In this document: piece after piece, positions 21,472 to 31,458 of the stretch | Layout: the number at the start of each line of letters is the position of its first letter | Numbering within the stretch: the stretch's first letter is position 1 | DNA from: Ceratobasidium sp. AG-K | Lineage: Eukaryota > Basidiomycota > Agaricomycetes > Cantharellales > Ceratobasidiaceae | DNA: 64,000 nucleotides | Reading direction: 5' to 3' | NCBI GenBank assembly: GCA_037039685.1 | Contig: JAWNGF010000009.1 | Location: 1,178,001 to 1,242,000, forward strand | The notes under the pieces: generated by a model | Told to the model about the DNA's origin: nothing | Database searches by the model: none | The model's input: only the letters and a program-made list of their open reading frames with translations | Position numbers and translations under genes: made by a program

Positions 21472-21884
21472 TGTCCCGACTTGGGTCAATTAGGTATATA
21501 AAAGTTAAGGGGTTCGACTTAGACAAGTCTTAGAACCCAAGGAGTGGTGATAAGTGAAAGGATTTGATTGGGCAAGTCCTAGTGGAGAGGAGGTCAAGCC
21601 TTGTCGTTAACCGGCTTGACCTCTGGGTTTATATACATGAGGGATCAATGCCACGTCATCATCTATCAGTGTGGGAAAGCCGAGTACAACCGATGATAAG
21701 CGAGATAAGAGACATGACTCGACATTCTGGAAGTTCCGGAAGCATCACCAATATCAAATGAAAAGACAAATACATCACATGACACAAGTTATGCACCAGA
21801 GGACAATTGTACCAGAAAAGGAAAGTGTTCGGAAAAAAAGTATAAAATCAGAATAAAATGTCTGAGCTTAGTCAGCTCATGACA
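21472..21884 (-). repeat. A2 element 5' LTR (413 bp)
   Basis: TGTCCCGACT to CATGACA, followed by GTTTT (21885-21889), the target duplication shared with 14939-14943. It contains TATATAAACCC and an 11-bp inverted repeat GAGGTCAAGCC/GGCTTGACCTC around the expected RNA start. Confidence 0.95.
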
Positions 21885-22510
21885 GTTTTGTAAATAGGGC
21901 CGTGCTTTAGTTTAGCTTCTGGTAGGAGGTCGAGCGTAATGTCAGTTGGCCTGTGAGGTGGGAGTTCTTCTAATCTGGACTCGTCGAATACATCTGCAAA
22001 CTCTTTGTATTCCTCTGGTAATGTAGTTTTGGCAGCGATTTTGAGTGTAGATGGGATTTCTAGGCAGTTTTTTGAGCAGAATTCGCTTGTGTATGCAATT
22101 GTCCTATTTTTCCAATTAATTTGTGGGTTATGTTTCTTGAGCCATGACATCCCGAGTACGATGGGGTGTCTTCCAATGTTTGTGACATGACATTCTATTT
22201 CACTGGAATGTGTTCCCATGACAAGTTTAAATTTGGTATAGTGGGTGACTTTTCCAGACAAAACTTCTTGCCCGTCTATAACTCACAGAGTCTTTGGTTT
22301 TTTGTGTTGGAAAAGGGGAAGGTTTGCCCCTTTTGCTAGGGAAGGGTTGATGAAACAGGAGGTTGCGCCGCAATCAAGGAGTGCTTGTCCAGAGAATTTT
22401 TTTGACCTGTTAACTGACTTAGAATCAGGAGCCGTAGCTAGTGGATGAGCGGTGAAATCAAGGTATAATTGGTTTTCATTTGATATTGACATGATTTCTA
22501 GTTCATCCAT
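21885..22510 (-). pseudogene. A1 pol, N-terminal part (protease)
   Basis: Minus frame from ATG 22508-22510 (MDELEIMSIS) through the protease motif LLDCGATSCFI to GPIYKT, where element A2 interrupts it at 21884/21885; pol resumes at 14943. A TGA at 22283-22285 stands where A2 and A3 have CGA (RVIDGREV). The gag-pol hairpin precedes the ATG. Confidence 0.88.
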
Positions 22511-22545
22511 ATTACTAGCTAATATATCACCGAGTACTTGGCTCC

Positions 22546-23808
22546 TTAATAAGCCTCGGTGACGTCTTTTCCCGATTCAATGTCTGAAGAGATTTCTTCA
22601 ATCTGAGCTTCAAACCCTGAGGCTGTGTTCTTGGAAGGACAGACTCTTGCTGAGTGTCCCTTGCCGCCGCAGGTGAAGCAAATCATTGGTCCTTTTCCTT
22701 TTCCATCAAGATCCATTGCATTAGGGTCTTTAGCAGGAGTGGACGATTTGGGTGTTTGAATGATAGGAGCGTTGAAGGTACTGGTTCGGGTGTCTTTTTG
22801 AATTGCTCCAAAAGGGACATTTCCTTTTGTCCCATCGTCCCAGGAGATCTGTGGAACTGGACGGCCCTTGGCGTTTCTGGTAATGCTTGAGATTTTGCCG
22901 TATTGCACCCCCCCTGTAGGTTTTGACATAAAGACACAATCATTTACGTTGAATCTTTGACCCAGTGAGGTGTTTGGAGTGCTTGTGGTTGTCTTGGAAG
23001 TAGTTTGTTTCGAAGTGCTGGTTTGTGGGCTTTGCAATTTCTTTGGTGCATTAATGGCATTCATTGTGGAGTCAATTTCCAGGGCTCTTTTGTGAACTTG
23101 GTTGAATGTCCTTGTTGCTTCATGGGGTTTAAAGTTCTGTGACACCATGGCTATCTTGATTTCATCCTTAAGACCGTCATAGAAATCATCACAAAGTACT
23201 CGATCAGTGTACCCGAGTACCGATGAATAAGTAACGAAGTCTCGTAGATAATCTTGGACAGAGTTCTTCTGGATCAATTTCTTGTATAGTTGTCTATATC
23301 GGTTGATCTTGTGAACATCGCCAAACCTAGCTTGCATTTTGTTCCAGAATTCATCCATGTCGTGTAGCCAATTTGTTGCTCCCCTTCTTGCCGTGTCTAC
23401 ATCAATTCCGGGTTGCATCCATACATAGGCAGGCCCCTTGCAATAACCCATGATATAAGTGATTTTTTGTTCTGTGGTTGCTTGTGGGGATGTGTGATTT
23501 ATGTACAAAGTACATTGCGACTTAAACTCATCAAATTTATCTACATCTCCAGAAAATTCTTCTGGGGGATGCATTTTGAGTTTGTATCCTGGGGTGGTTG
23601 TTGACGCAGTGGTGGAGGGTGTTGCACCCAGGTTTGCAAGTGACTGAGACACCACATTCATTAATTGGTGAAGGGGTGCAATTTGTGTAGTTTGATTTTG
23701 AATTGCAAGGATATCTGCAATGTTATTGTCGATTCCCTGTTCTAGGGTAGAGGTGATACCATTTAAGGCATCAATATGGCCGTTAATTTTTTGCACTTTG
23801 TCTATTAA
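22546..23808 (-). pseudogene. A1 gag, all but the N-terminus
   Basis: Reads from LIDKVQKINGH through the capsid, the SH3-like segment (NVNDCVFMSK to WDDGTKGNVPFG) and the knuckle CFTCGGKGHSARVC to the stop at 22546. Its first ~30 codons are at 53740-53834 on the plus strand. The two meet at TTAAT, the duplication made by B1. Several Arg-to-Cys or Arg-to-His changes relative to A2 are CpG transitions. Confidence 0.9.
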
Positions 23809-24270
23809 TGTTGTGAGCCATGCTCCCGCCATCGGACTCGTCTACGTCTCATCCTTCCTCTTGTGTATGTGTCTGTATTTGTTCCTTGTTTTCTTTCCTG
23901 CTGCGTTGCCACCTTCTTGTGGTTATGTGTTACACTGTGTAACGCGGCTGTGCTTTGTACGAGTCATGTCTGTTCATACAGCATGACTCACATGGACACT
24001 CCTGACTGGCTCTTATGTTTGACTCATGTGGCTGCGCCTTGTATGACTTGGCCACTTTTTGATATATATATAGAGGACCAACAAGCCTGGTAACCCCAGC
24101 TTGTTTTGTCTTGTCAAATCATTCCCTTTGAGTGACACTTAGAACCACCCCTACCCTCAAGAGCCTACAGACACTTAAGTGTGTTGCAGTTCAAGAGGTC
24201 ACTTAGGTCTTAGTGCCGTCCACTCTCCATCGCTGCTTGTCTCATAGCCACCAAGAAGAAGCTTATGACA
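23809..24270 (+). repeat. B1 element 5' LTR (462 bp)
   Basis: TGTTGTGAGCC to CTTATGACA; flanked by ATTAA (23804-23808). Partner of the same length at 53835-54296, inverted and near identical, flanked by TTAAT. TATA-like GATATATATATAG at 24061. The self-primer segment AGCTTGTTTTGT is at 24098-24109. Confidence 0.93.
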
Positions 24271-24272
24271 TT

Positions 24273-24284
24273 ACAAAACAAGCT
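24273..24284 (+). promoter_or_regulatory. B1 primer binding site, self-priming type
   Basis: ACAAAACAAGCT, two bases after the LTR, is the exact complement of AGCTTGTTTTGT at 24098-24109, ~35 nt after the TATA box. Confidence 0.75.
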
Positions 24285-24292
24285 TAACAAAC

Positions 24293-24925
24293 ATGTCTAT
24301 TCAAGAAGATGGAGGGTCACGACCCTCATCCACTATATCAACAAGAAGGGGACCCAGTCGGGCAGCAAGGCCCACAGGATCACTAAACGAGCAAGATATC
24401 GCACAAATTCAAGCAGGAGGTCCTGCCAAATCACGCTCCCAAAGTCAAACATCAATGCCAGGGGCCTTCGGCATTGTCGATATGACAACTGTACAGGAAG
24501 AAGAAGCCACTATCACGAATAGGGAACCAGGAGATCTCACAAATGACCCCACTCCAGCTGCAATTCGCATTCCAACTGGAAGTCCAGGGCCATCACGTCC
24601 CTTGTGGTCACTTGTGACTAGGAGACATTTCTTTTCTCCCCAACCCAAAGCTCATGGGGGCGTGTCGCTTGTTCCCATTAGACCTCCTCCTACACCACAC
24701 ATTCCCAATGTCCCTACAGTTCCTCAAATTGGAGGAACCATCACCAACTCAGGACCAATTCCAGTGCCTTCCCAGCCAGTCACACCAGCGATTCCAGCAC
24801 CGCCATATGTCCCACAGGGTTACTCCGGGCAATTGGCCCCGGTACTACAAAGCACTGGTGATCCAGGAAGCTCAAGTTCAAGTTCCAGCTCTAGCAGCAG
24901 GACTGTAATCGGTAATCTAGACGAC
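24293..24925 (+). pseudogene. B1 gag, N-terminal part
   Basis: ATG at 24293 (MSIQEDGGSRPSS) opens a Pro/Ser/Thr-rich, disordered N-terminal region ending in a serine run (GDPGSSSSSSSSSS), cut after NLDD by element A3. The frame resumes at 31875. The B family start codon lies only 22 nt from the LTR, in contrast to the long leader of family A. Confidence 0.9.
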
Positions 24926-25341
24926 TGTCATGAGCTGACTAAGCTCAGACATTTTATTCTGATTTTATATCTTTTTTTCCGAACACTTTCCTTTTTTGGT
25001 ACAATTGTCCTCTGGCGCTTAAACTTGTATCATGTGATGTATTTGTCTTTTCATTTGATATTGGTGATACTTCCGGAACTTCCAGAATGTTGAGTCATAC
25101 CTCTTATCTCGCTTATCATTGGTTGTACTTGGCTTTCCCACACTGATAGATGATGACGTGGCCTTGATCTCACGTGTATATAAACCCAGAGGTCAAGCCG
25201 GTTAACAACAAGGCTTGACCTCCTCTCCACTAGGACTTGCCTAATTCAATCCTCTTACTTATCACCACTCCTTGGGTTCAAAGACTTGTCTAAGTCGAAC
25301 CCCTTAACCTTATATACGCCTAATTGACCCAAGTCGGGACA
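24926..25341 (+). repeat. A3 element 5' LTR (416 bp)
   Basis: TGTCATGAGC to GTCGGGACA. Preceded by ACGAC (24921-24925); the 3' LTR is followed by ACAAC (31875-31879), the same duplication after a CG-to-CA change. TATATAA at 25177-25183. I find four differences from the 3' LTR, all CpG type. Confidence 0.95.
25177..25222 (+). promoter_or_regulatory. A3 LTR core promoter and inverted repeat at RNA start
   Basis: TATATAA at 25177-25183. An 11-bp perfect inverted repeat, GAGGTCAAGCC (25189-25199) and GGCTTGACCTC (25212-25222), spans the expected start about 30 nt downstream. The right arm is the self-primer. Confidence 0.55.
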
Positions 25342-25343
25342 TT

Positions 25344-25355
25344 AGGTCAAGCCTT
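25344..25355 (+). promoter_or_regulatory. A3 primer binding site, self-priming type
   Basis: AGGTCAAGCCTT is the exact complement of AAGGCTTGACCT at 25210-25221, which would be the first bases of the transcript. Confidence 0.75.
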
Positions 25356-25823
25356 TCCTAGCATCGGCTTTAAGCCCCTGCTCTTCCACCAAGTAGATAG
25401 AACGTACACGGGAAAACGGGCATAGTACAACGGACAAAGAGCTATACTTGATATAGACCAGTAGTCCCACGTCGCTATACGCTGTCAGTGAACCCAATCG
25501 TTATCCTCTTTTGGGTCATAGCGGCTTTAGGCAGCTAAATACACCCTTACTCTGTTATACACTGTCGCTATCACGCCCGCCCAAGGCTGTTGATAACTGA
25601 TAAGATCAGATAAGGAGTATAAAAAGCAAAAGCTTAGCGTCTAGCACCCTTCACATCCAAATCAACATCTCGAGGAAGCCAGATCCTCTCAAGCAAAACT
25701 GGAAAGTGGTCGGAGCACCACCCAAGTTAACACTCTCATCCATCAAGAACCCCATCAACCCGTCGTTTCCACCAGTACGCACTAAAAAGGAACTAATTAG
25801 TAACTAACTAATTAACCTTAAAA

Positions 25824-26438
25824 GTGTTCCCCGCATTTTTTAGCCTCTGCAAAGCAGTCTTTAGACTAAAAGACTTCGTACTTGATCTAGACACCAAAGT
25901 CGACGAATTAAACAGTCGAATTGAAGTACTAGAAGAAGATCAAGTTGAACAAGCAGAGGACCTAAGGGTTGAACGTACCAGAAACGACGAAAACCACAAT
26001 CAACTCGAAGCCGATTATCAATCCCTCCATTCAAGGCTCGAGTTCATCGAAATCAACCTCGACAATACAAACAAGCAACAAGCCGATCAAGATCGTGTCC
26101 AAAGCATAAATCTAGCGGACACTAATATCGAAGTCAAACGATTGCAAGAACAAACCCGTGTCTTGATCAAAAACTGTGACCAACTTATAAAAATCCAAGA
26201 AAAACACACTCAAAAGGTCGAAAATCTCATCAGCAACAACAAACGTCAGTGGCGTACTATTGAAACCCTTAAAGACAAAATCAAGGGCAAATACTGTCAT
26301 CAAGCAGCAGAAGTGCGTATTCCTATTAATCAGGATTACCGCCTTCTAAATCACCTTAATACTATCGCACCCAACCCTTTTCAGTGGGACCAAGACCTCG
26401 ACTCACACAGGAACAACACAGGGAACAACTTAGACTAG
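25824..26438 (+). CDS. A3 ORF1, methionine-free coiled-coil frame
   Basis: Same as the A2 ORF1: 204 codons opening at GTG, no Met, heptad-rich (DTKVDELNSRIEVLEED). Fully open here although this copy's gag carries nonsense codons. Substitutions relative to A2 include several conservative ones (R/K, I/V). The preceding leader (25342-25823) contains no ATG; it has a second TATA-like TATAAAAAG at 25619 and a branch/acceptor-like ACTAAC...TTTTTTAG at 25806-25844. Confidence 0.6.
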   Translation: MFPAFFSLCKAVFRLKDFVLDLDTKVDELNSRIEVLEEDQVEQAEDLRVERTRNDENHNQLEADYQSLHSRLEFIEINLDNTNKQQADQDRVQSINLADTNIEVKRLQEQTRVLIKNCDQLIKIQEKHTQKVENLISNNKRQWRTIETLKDKIKGKYCHQAAEVRIPINQDYRLLNHLNTIAPNPFQWDQDLDSHRNNTGNNLD

Positions 26439-26635
26439 AGTCCCTAAAACTCTTTATTGAAGACGTTCATCGTAACTACATATACGAACAGTACGACAAA
26501 CTAGGAGTAATCAACGCGTTGTTCTTGGAAGACGAAAATCTTGAATTGATTTTTTTGAGAAGTTTGCGCATCATTAAAGACAGAAGGGTTCGAAGAAGAA
26601 TCCGTGATATTCTGTACGGTCTGGGATCCCAATAA
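26384..26635 (+). CDS. A3 ORF2, methionine-free 83-codon frame
   Basis: Overlaps ORF1 by 55 nt in the +1 register, opens at GTG and ends 26 nt before the gag ATG. Helical, Leu/Arg-rich, and open as in A1 and A2. The three copies differ mainly by conservative or CpG changes. Function unknown. Confidence 0.55.
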   Translation: MGPRPRLTQEQHREQLRLESLKLFIEDVHRNYIYEQYDKLGVINALFLEDENLELIFLRSLRIIKDRRVRRRIRDILYGLGSQ

Positions 26636-26661
26636 ATCTACCTGTTTTTCCCCACTCCAAT

Positions 26662-28014
26662 ATGTCAAGAGCCCCATCACCTAGTCAAGGGGGATTTACC
26701 CAAATCTCAGTGACATCTGGACCCGAGGTAGTTGCACACGCAATCAATGCCTTAATAGACGAAGTGCAAAAAATTAACGGTCATATTAATGCCTTAAACG
26801 GTATCACCTCTACCCTAGAACAGGGGATCGACAATAACATTGCAGATATCCACGCAATTCAAAATCAAACTGCACAAATCGCACCCCTTCACCAACTAAT
26901 GAATGCAGTGTCTCAGTCACTTGCAAACCTAGGAGCAACACCCTCTACCACCGCGTCAACAACCACCCCAGGATACAAACTCAAAATGCATCCCCCAGAA
27001 GAATTTTCTGGAGAGGTAGATAAATTTGACGAGTTTAAGTCGCAATGTACCTTGTACATAAATCATACATCGCCACAAGCAACCACAGAACAAAAAATCA
27101 CGTATATCATGGGTTATTGCAAGGGGCCTGCCTATGTATGGATGCAACCTGGAATTGATGTAGACACAGCGAGAAGAGGAGCAACAAATTGGTTACACAA
27201 CATGGATGAATTCTGGAACGAAATGCAAGCTAGATTTGGCGATGTTCACAAGATCGACCGATATAGACAATTATACAAGAAATTGATCCAGAAGAACTCT
27301 TTCCAAGATTATCTACAAGACTTCGTCACTTATTCATCGGTACTCGGGTACACTGATTGAGTACTTCGTGATGATTTCTATGATGGTCTTAAGGATGAAA
27401 TCAAGATGGCCATGGTGTCACAGAACTTTAAACCCCATGAAGTGACAAGGACATTCAACCAAGTTCGTGAAAGAGCCCTGGAAATTGACTCCACAATGAA
27501 TGCTATTAACGCACCAAAGAAGCTGCAAAGCCCACAAATCACCACTTTGAAACAAAATACTTCCAAGACAACCTCAAGTACTCCAAACGCCTCACTAAGT
27601 CAAAGATTCAATGTTAACGATCGAGTCTTTATGTCCAAACCTACAGGGGGGGTGCAATACGGCAAAATCTCAAGCATTACCAGAAACGCCAAGGGCCGTC
27701 CAGTTCCACAGATCTCCTGGGATGATGGGACAAAAGGAAATGTCCCTTTTGGAGCAATTCAAAGAGACACCTGAACCAGCAACCTCAACACTCCTACCAT
27801 CCAAACACCCAAACTGTCCACTCCTGCTAAAGACCCTAACGCAATGGATCTTGATGGAAAAGGAAAAGGACCAATGATCTGCTTCACCTGCGGCGGTAAG
27901 GGACACTCAGCAAGAGTCTGTCCTTCCAAGAACACAGCATCAGGGTTTGAAGCCCAGATTGAAGAAATCTCTTCAGACATCAAATCGGGAAAAGATGTCA
28001 CCGAGGCTTATTAA
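26662..28014 (+). pseudogene. A3 gag with nonsense codons
   Basis: ATG at 26662, same layout as the A2 gag. TGA at 27358-27360 (A2 has CGA in GYTDRVL) and TGA at 27772-27774 (CGA in KDTRTS). The CCHC knuckle and tail remain. Stop TAA at 28012-28014 inside the conserved hairpin (27998-28033). Confidence 0.92.
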
Positions 28015-28033
28015 GGAGCCAAGTACTCGGTGA
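27998..28033 (+). promoter_or_regulatory. Hairpin enclosing the A3 gag stop codon
   Basis: TCACCGAG (27998-28005) pairs with CTCGGTGA (28026-28033), with an inner GCT/AGC pair. The gag stop lies in the loop and the pol ATG is 16 nt downstream of the stem. Confidence 0.5.
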
Positions 28034-28049
28034 TATATTAGCTAGTAAT

Positions 28050-31000
28050 ATGGATGAACTAGAAATCATGTCAAGATCAAATGAAAACCAATTATACCTT
28101 GATTTCACCGCTCATCCACTAGCTACGGCTCCTGATTCTAAGTCAGTTAACAGGTCAAAAAGATTCTCTGGACAAGCACTTCTTGACTGCGGCGCAACCT
28201 CCTGTTTCATCAACCCTTCCCTAGCAAAAGAGGCAAACCTTCCCCTGTTTCGACATGAAAAACCCAAGACTCTGCGAGTTATAGACGGACGAGAAGTCTC
28301 GTCTGGAAAAGTCACCCACTATACCAAATTTAAACTTGTCATGGGAACACACTCCAGCAAAATAGAATGTCATGTTACAAACATTGGAAGACACCCTATC
28401 GTACTCGGGATGTCATGGCTCAAGAAACATAACCCACAAATTAATTGGAAAAATAGGACAATTGCATATACAAGCGAATTCTGCTCAAAAAACTGCCTAG
28501 AAGTTCCATCTACGCTCCAGATCGCAGCAGAAACTACATTACCAGAGGAATACAAAGAGTTCGCAGATGTGTTCGACGAGTCCAGATTAGAAGAACTCCC
28601 ACCTCACAGGCCAACTGACATTACGCTCGACCTCCTACCAGAAGCTAAACTAAAGCATGGCCCTATTTACAAAACATCCCCAGCTGAAGACAAAGAAATG
28701 AAGAAAGTACTAGAAACCCTTATCCGAAGGGGACACATTCAGATTTCTAAGTCTCCTTTGGCTTCTCCAGTTCTGTTTGTCAAAAAACCACATCCAGAAG
28801 ATCCAAACAACCCAGAATTACGCTTTTGCGTTGACTACAGATATGTGAATTCGCTATGCAAATTCAACACAAGTGGAATACCGCTACTGGACCAATGGTT
28901 AAGGGCCCTGGAAGGATTCGTCATTGGCACCACTCTAGACTTAGCACAGGGATTCCACCAAACCCGAATAGCAGCAGGCCATGAATGGAAAACAGCATTC
29001 AAAACTCAATATGGCATGTACGAATGGAAAGTCATGCCCTTTGGTCTCAAAAACGCCCCATCAAGTTTCCAATCCCTAATGAATTTTATATTCAGGGACA
29101 TTATGGGGGTTTTTGTACTCGTATACATTGATGATATCTTTGTTTTTTCCAAACGAGTCAAAGATCATCCGGGACACGTGAAAGAGGTGCTAAGAAGACT
29201 AAGGGAAAACAAGCTGGTTGCAAAATTGAGAAAATGCAAGTTCCACCAAACCAAACTGGACTGGGTAGGATTGGTCATTTCCAATAAAGGAATCAAAACG
29301 GATCAGGAAAAGGTCACGGCGGCTATGAACTGGAAGGCTCCCAAGAATGTCAAACAAGTTCAAGAGTTCCTAGGATTTGTCAACTTCTATCGAAGATTCA
29401 TCCAAGACTTTGCCGGCAAAGCCAGACCTCTATATAACCCACTTAAGAAGGACCAAAAGTGGCAGTGGACAAGCAAAGAACAAGAGGCTATGAACGCACT
29501 AAAAAAGGCTCTTAAGATGGCACCTGTAATGATGCAGCCCAATCAGAAAAAGGAATTTTTCCTCGAGACAGATGCGTCGGGATTTGCAACAGGAGCAGTT
29601 TTGTCACAGAAGGATGAAGAAGGAAAATTGCACCCTGTAGCTTTTCTTTCCAAATCACTAAATCCGGCTGAACGAAACTACAACATTTTTGACAAAGAAC
29701 TATTGGCAATCATTAGAGCTTTCAAAGAATGGCGGCACTTACTCCAAGGCACAGAAAAAGCCATTCAAGTGATAACAGATCACAAAAATTTGGAATACTT
29801 CTCATCATCCAAACAATTGAACCAATGCCAAATCCGCTGGATGAATTTCTTGGTGGACTTCAACTTCCAAATCTTATACAGGCCAGGGAGCCAAAACAAA
29901 AAAGCAGACATTCTCTCGAGGCGATATGACCTAGAACCTTTGGGGGGGGTAGAGAACCAAGTTCTCCTCAAACCAGACATTTTTATTTCGGCTATTACCC
30001 CTGACCAGGAAATCAACGATCTAATCAGAGAAGCAATCCTTGAAGATCCCAGATTAGAGGAAGCCCACAATAAGCTGAGAAACGGAGAAAAAGTCAAAGA
30101 TTGGGAATACAGAGAAGGACTCCTAATGTTCAAAGGAAAGATCTTTGTCCCCAAGGATGAAACCATCAGAAACCTGATATTGGAATCGCGCCATGACAAT
30201 ATTACAGCTGGGCATCCTGGACAAGCAAGAACATTGGAATTGGTTTCCAGAACTTACTACTGGCCAACCATGAAGAAATTTGTCAACTCTTATGTGTCAC
30301 ACTGCGAAACATGCATTCGAGTTAAACCATCGAACCAACTCCCCACAGGATTATTGCGTCCTTTACATATTCCTGAGAGACCTTGGGAAGAGATCTCCTA
30401 TGACATGATTGTAGGGCTCCCAGAATCAGAAGGATATGACGCAATCTTAACAGTAGTAGATCGGTTCTCCAAGATGGCACACTATCTCCCTTGCAAATCA
30501 ACGGCCACAGCAGTCGACATAGCCAATATCTTTGTTGCAAACATTTGGAAACTTCACGGCACTCCAAAGGCAACAGTCTCGGATAGAGGATCCACTTTCA
30601 ACTCAAAGTTCATTAGGCATCTGTACAAACGGTTAGATGTAAAACCTACCTTCAGCACAGCGTACCATCCAAGGACAGACGGACAGTCAGAACGGGCAAA
30701 CCAAGTGGTTGAAATCTTCATCAGAACTTTTGTCAACCATAGGCAAAACGACTGGGTGGCCCTGCTCCCTATGGCAGAATTTGCGTACAACAATGGAATC
30801 CAAGCATCCACTGGCAAAACCCCTTTCCAAATCTGCCAAGGTTTTAACCCTAGGATGAACATTGGGGAAGAATCAGACTATACCGTTCCTGAGGCTGATG
30901 CCCATGCGGAATTCCTGCTGAAAGGATACGACGAAGTCAAAGCCGCCCTCATCCTAGCAAATCAGTCCTACAGACACTACTTTGACAAAGGAGCCAAAGA

Positions 31001-31448
31001 ACCAGAAGAGATAAACCCTGGAGATAAAGTCTGGCTTAATCATCAGAACATATCCACAGACAGACCCTCAGTAAAACTCTCTCACAAAGTTTTAGGCCCT
31101 TACAAGGTACTGGAAAAAGTAGGGACTCACGCCTTTAGACTGGAGTTACCAAAATCAATGAAAATTCATCCTGTCTTCCATGTCATGCTGCTCAAGAAAT
31201 TCCACTCTGATCCCCACGGCCGTGAACCCGCTCAACCACCCCCTATTGTCACACAAGATGGAGAAGAAGAATGGGAGGTTGAAGAGATCCTTAATTCCAA
31301 GAAAATCCGTCGCCAACTCCACTATTACGTCAAGTGGAAAGGGTACTCTCATGCAGACAACTCTTGGCAGTCAAAAGAAGATCTCAAGAACGCTCCTGAA
31401 CTAGTTGGTAAATTTCACAAACTTCATCCCACCGCGCCAGGCCCTTAG
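28050..31448 (+). CDS. pol: A3 Pol polyprotein (open frame, 1132 codons)
   Basis: Collinear with the A2 pol: protease LLDCGATSCFI, RT with YIDD, RNase H, HHCC finger (AGHPGQARTLELVSRTYYWP), DDE core and chromodomain YVKWKGYSHADNSW. No stop interrupts it. Scattered CpG-type missense changes are seen, for example NQRQIRW to NQCQIRW. The gag of this copy is broken, so its cDNA would need Gag from another copy. Confidence 0.95.
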   Translation: MDELEIMSRSNENQLYLDFTAHPLATAPDSKSVNRSKRFSGQALLDCGATSCFINPSLAKEANLPLFRHEKPKTLRVIDGREVSSGKVTHYTKFKLVMGTHSSKIECHVTNIGRHPIVLGMSWLKKHNPQINWKNRTIAYTSEFCSKNCLEVPSTLQIAAETTLPEEYKEFADVFDESRLEELPPHRPTDITLDLLPEAKLKHGPIYKTSPAEDKEMKKVLETLIRRGHIQISKSPLASPVLFVKKPHPEDPNNPELRFCVDYRYVNSLCKFNTSGIPLLDQWLRALEGFVIGTTLDLAQGFHQTRIAAGHEWKTAFKTQYGMYEWKVMPFGLKNAPSSFQSLMNFIFRDIMGVFVLVYIDDIFVFSKRVKDHPGHVKEVLRRLRENKLVAKLRKCKFHQTKLDWVGLVISNKGIKTDQEKVTAAMNWKAPKNVKQVQEFLGFVNFYRRFIQDFAGKARPLYNPLKKDQKWQWTSKEQEAMNALKKALKMAPVMMQPNQKKEFFLETDASGFATGAVLSQKDEEGKLHPVAFLSKSLNPAERNYNIFDKELLAIIRAFKEWRHLLQGTEKAIQVITDHKNLEYFSSSKQLNQCQIRWMNFLVDFNFQILYRPGSQNKKADILSRRYDLEPLGGVENQVLLKPDIFISAITPDQEINDLIREAILEDPRLEEAHNKLRNGEKVKDWEYREGLLMFKGKIFVPKDETIRNLILESRHDNITAGHPGQARTLELVSRTYYWPTMKKFVNSYVSHCETCIRVKPSNQLPTGLLRPLHIPERPWEEISYDMIVGLPESEGYDAILTVVDRFSKMAHYLPCKSTATAVDIANIFVANIWKLHGTPKATVSDRGSTFNSKFIRHLYKRLDVKPTFSTAYHPRTDGQSERANQVVEIFIRTFVNHRQNDWVALLPMAEFAYNNGIQASTGKTPFQICQGFNPRMNIGEESDYTVPEADAHAEFLLKGYDEVKAALILANQSYRHYFDKGAKEPEEINPGDKVWLNHQNISTDRPSVKLSHKVLGPYKVLEKVGTHAFRLELPKSMKIHPVFHVMLLKKFHSDPHGREPAQPPPIVTQDGEEEWEVEEILNSKKIRRQLHYYVKWKGYSHADNSWQSKEDLKNAPELVGKFHKLHPTAPGP

Positions 31449-31458
31449 GAGGGGGTAA

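Larger units (their letters stand above)
20154..21603 (-). promoter_or_regulatory. AUG-free leader of A2 transcript
   Basis: From the predicted RNA start in the 5' LTR (~21603) to the gag ATG at 20153 I find no ATG in any sense frame, although the stretch is ~1.45 kb and includes ORF1 and ORF2. The same holds for A3 (25210-26661). It implies selection for scanning ribosomes to reach the gag AUG. Confidence 0.65.

Noticed and set aside
21890..22261. Start of a separate small gene at 22261
   Set aside because: It is the A1 pol frame resuming after the TGA at 22283; the amino acids are collinear with the A2 protease region.
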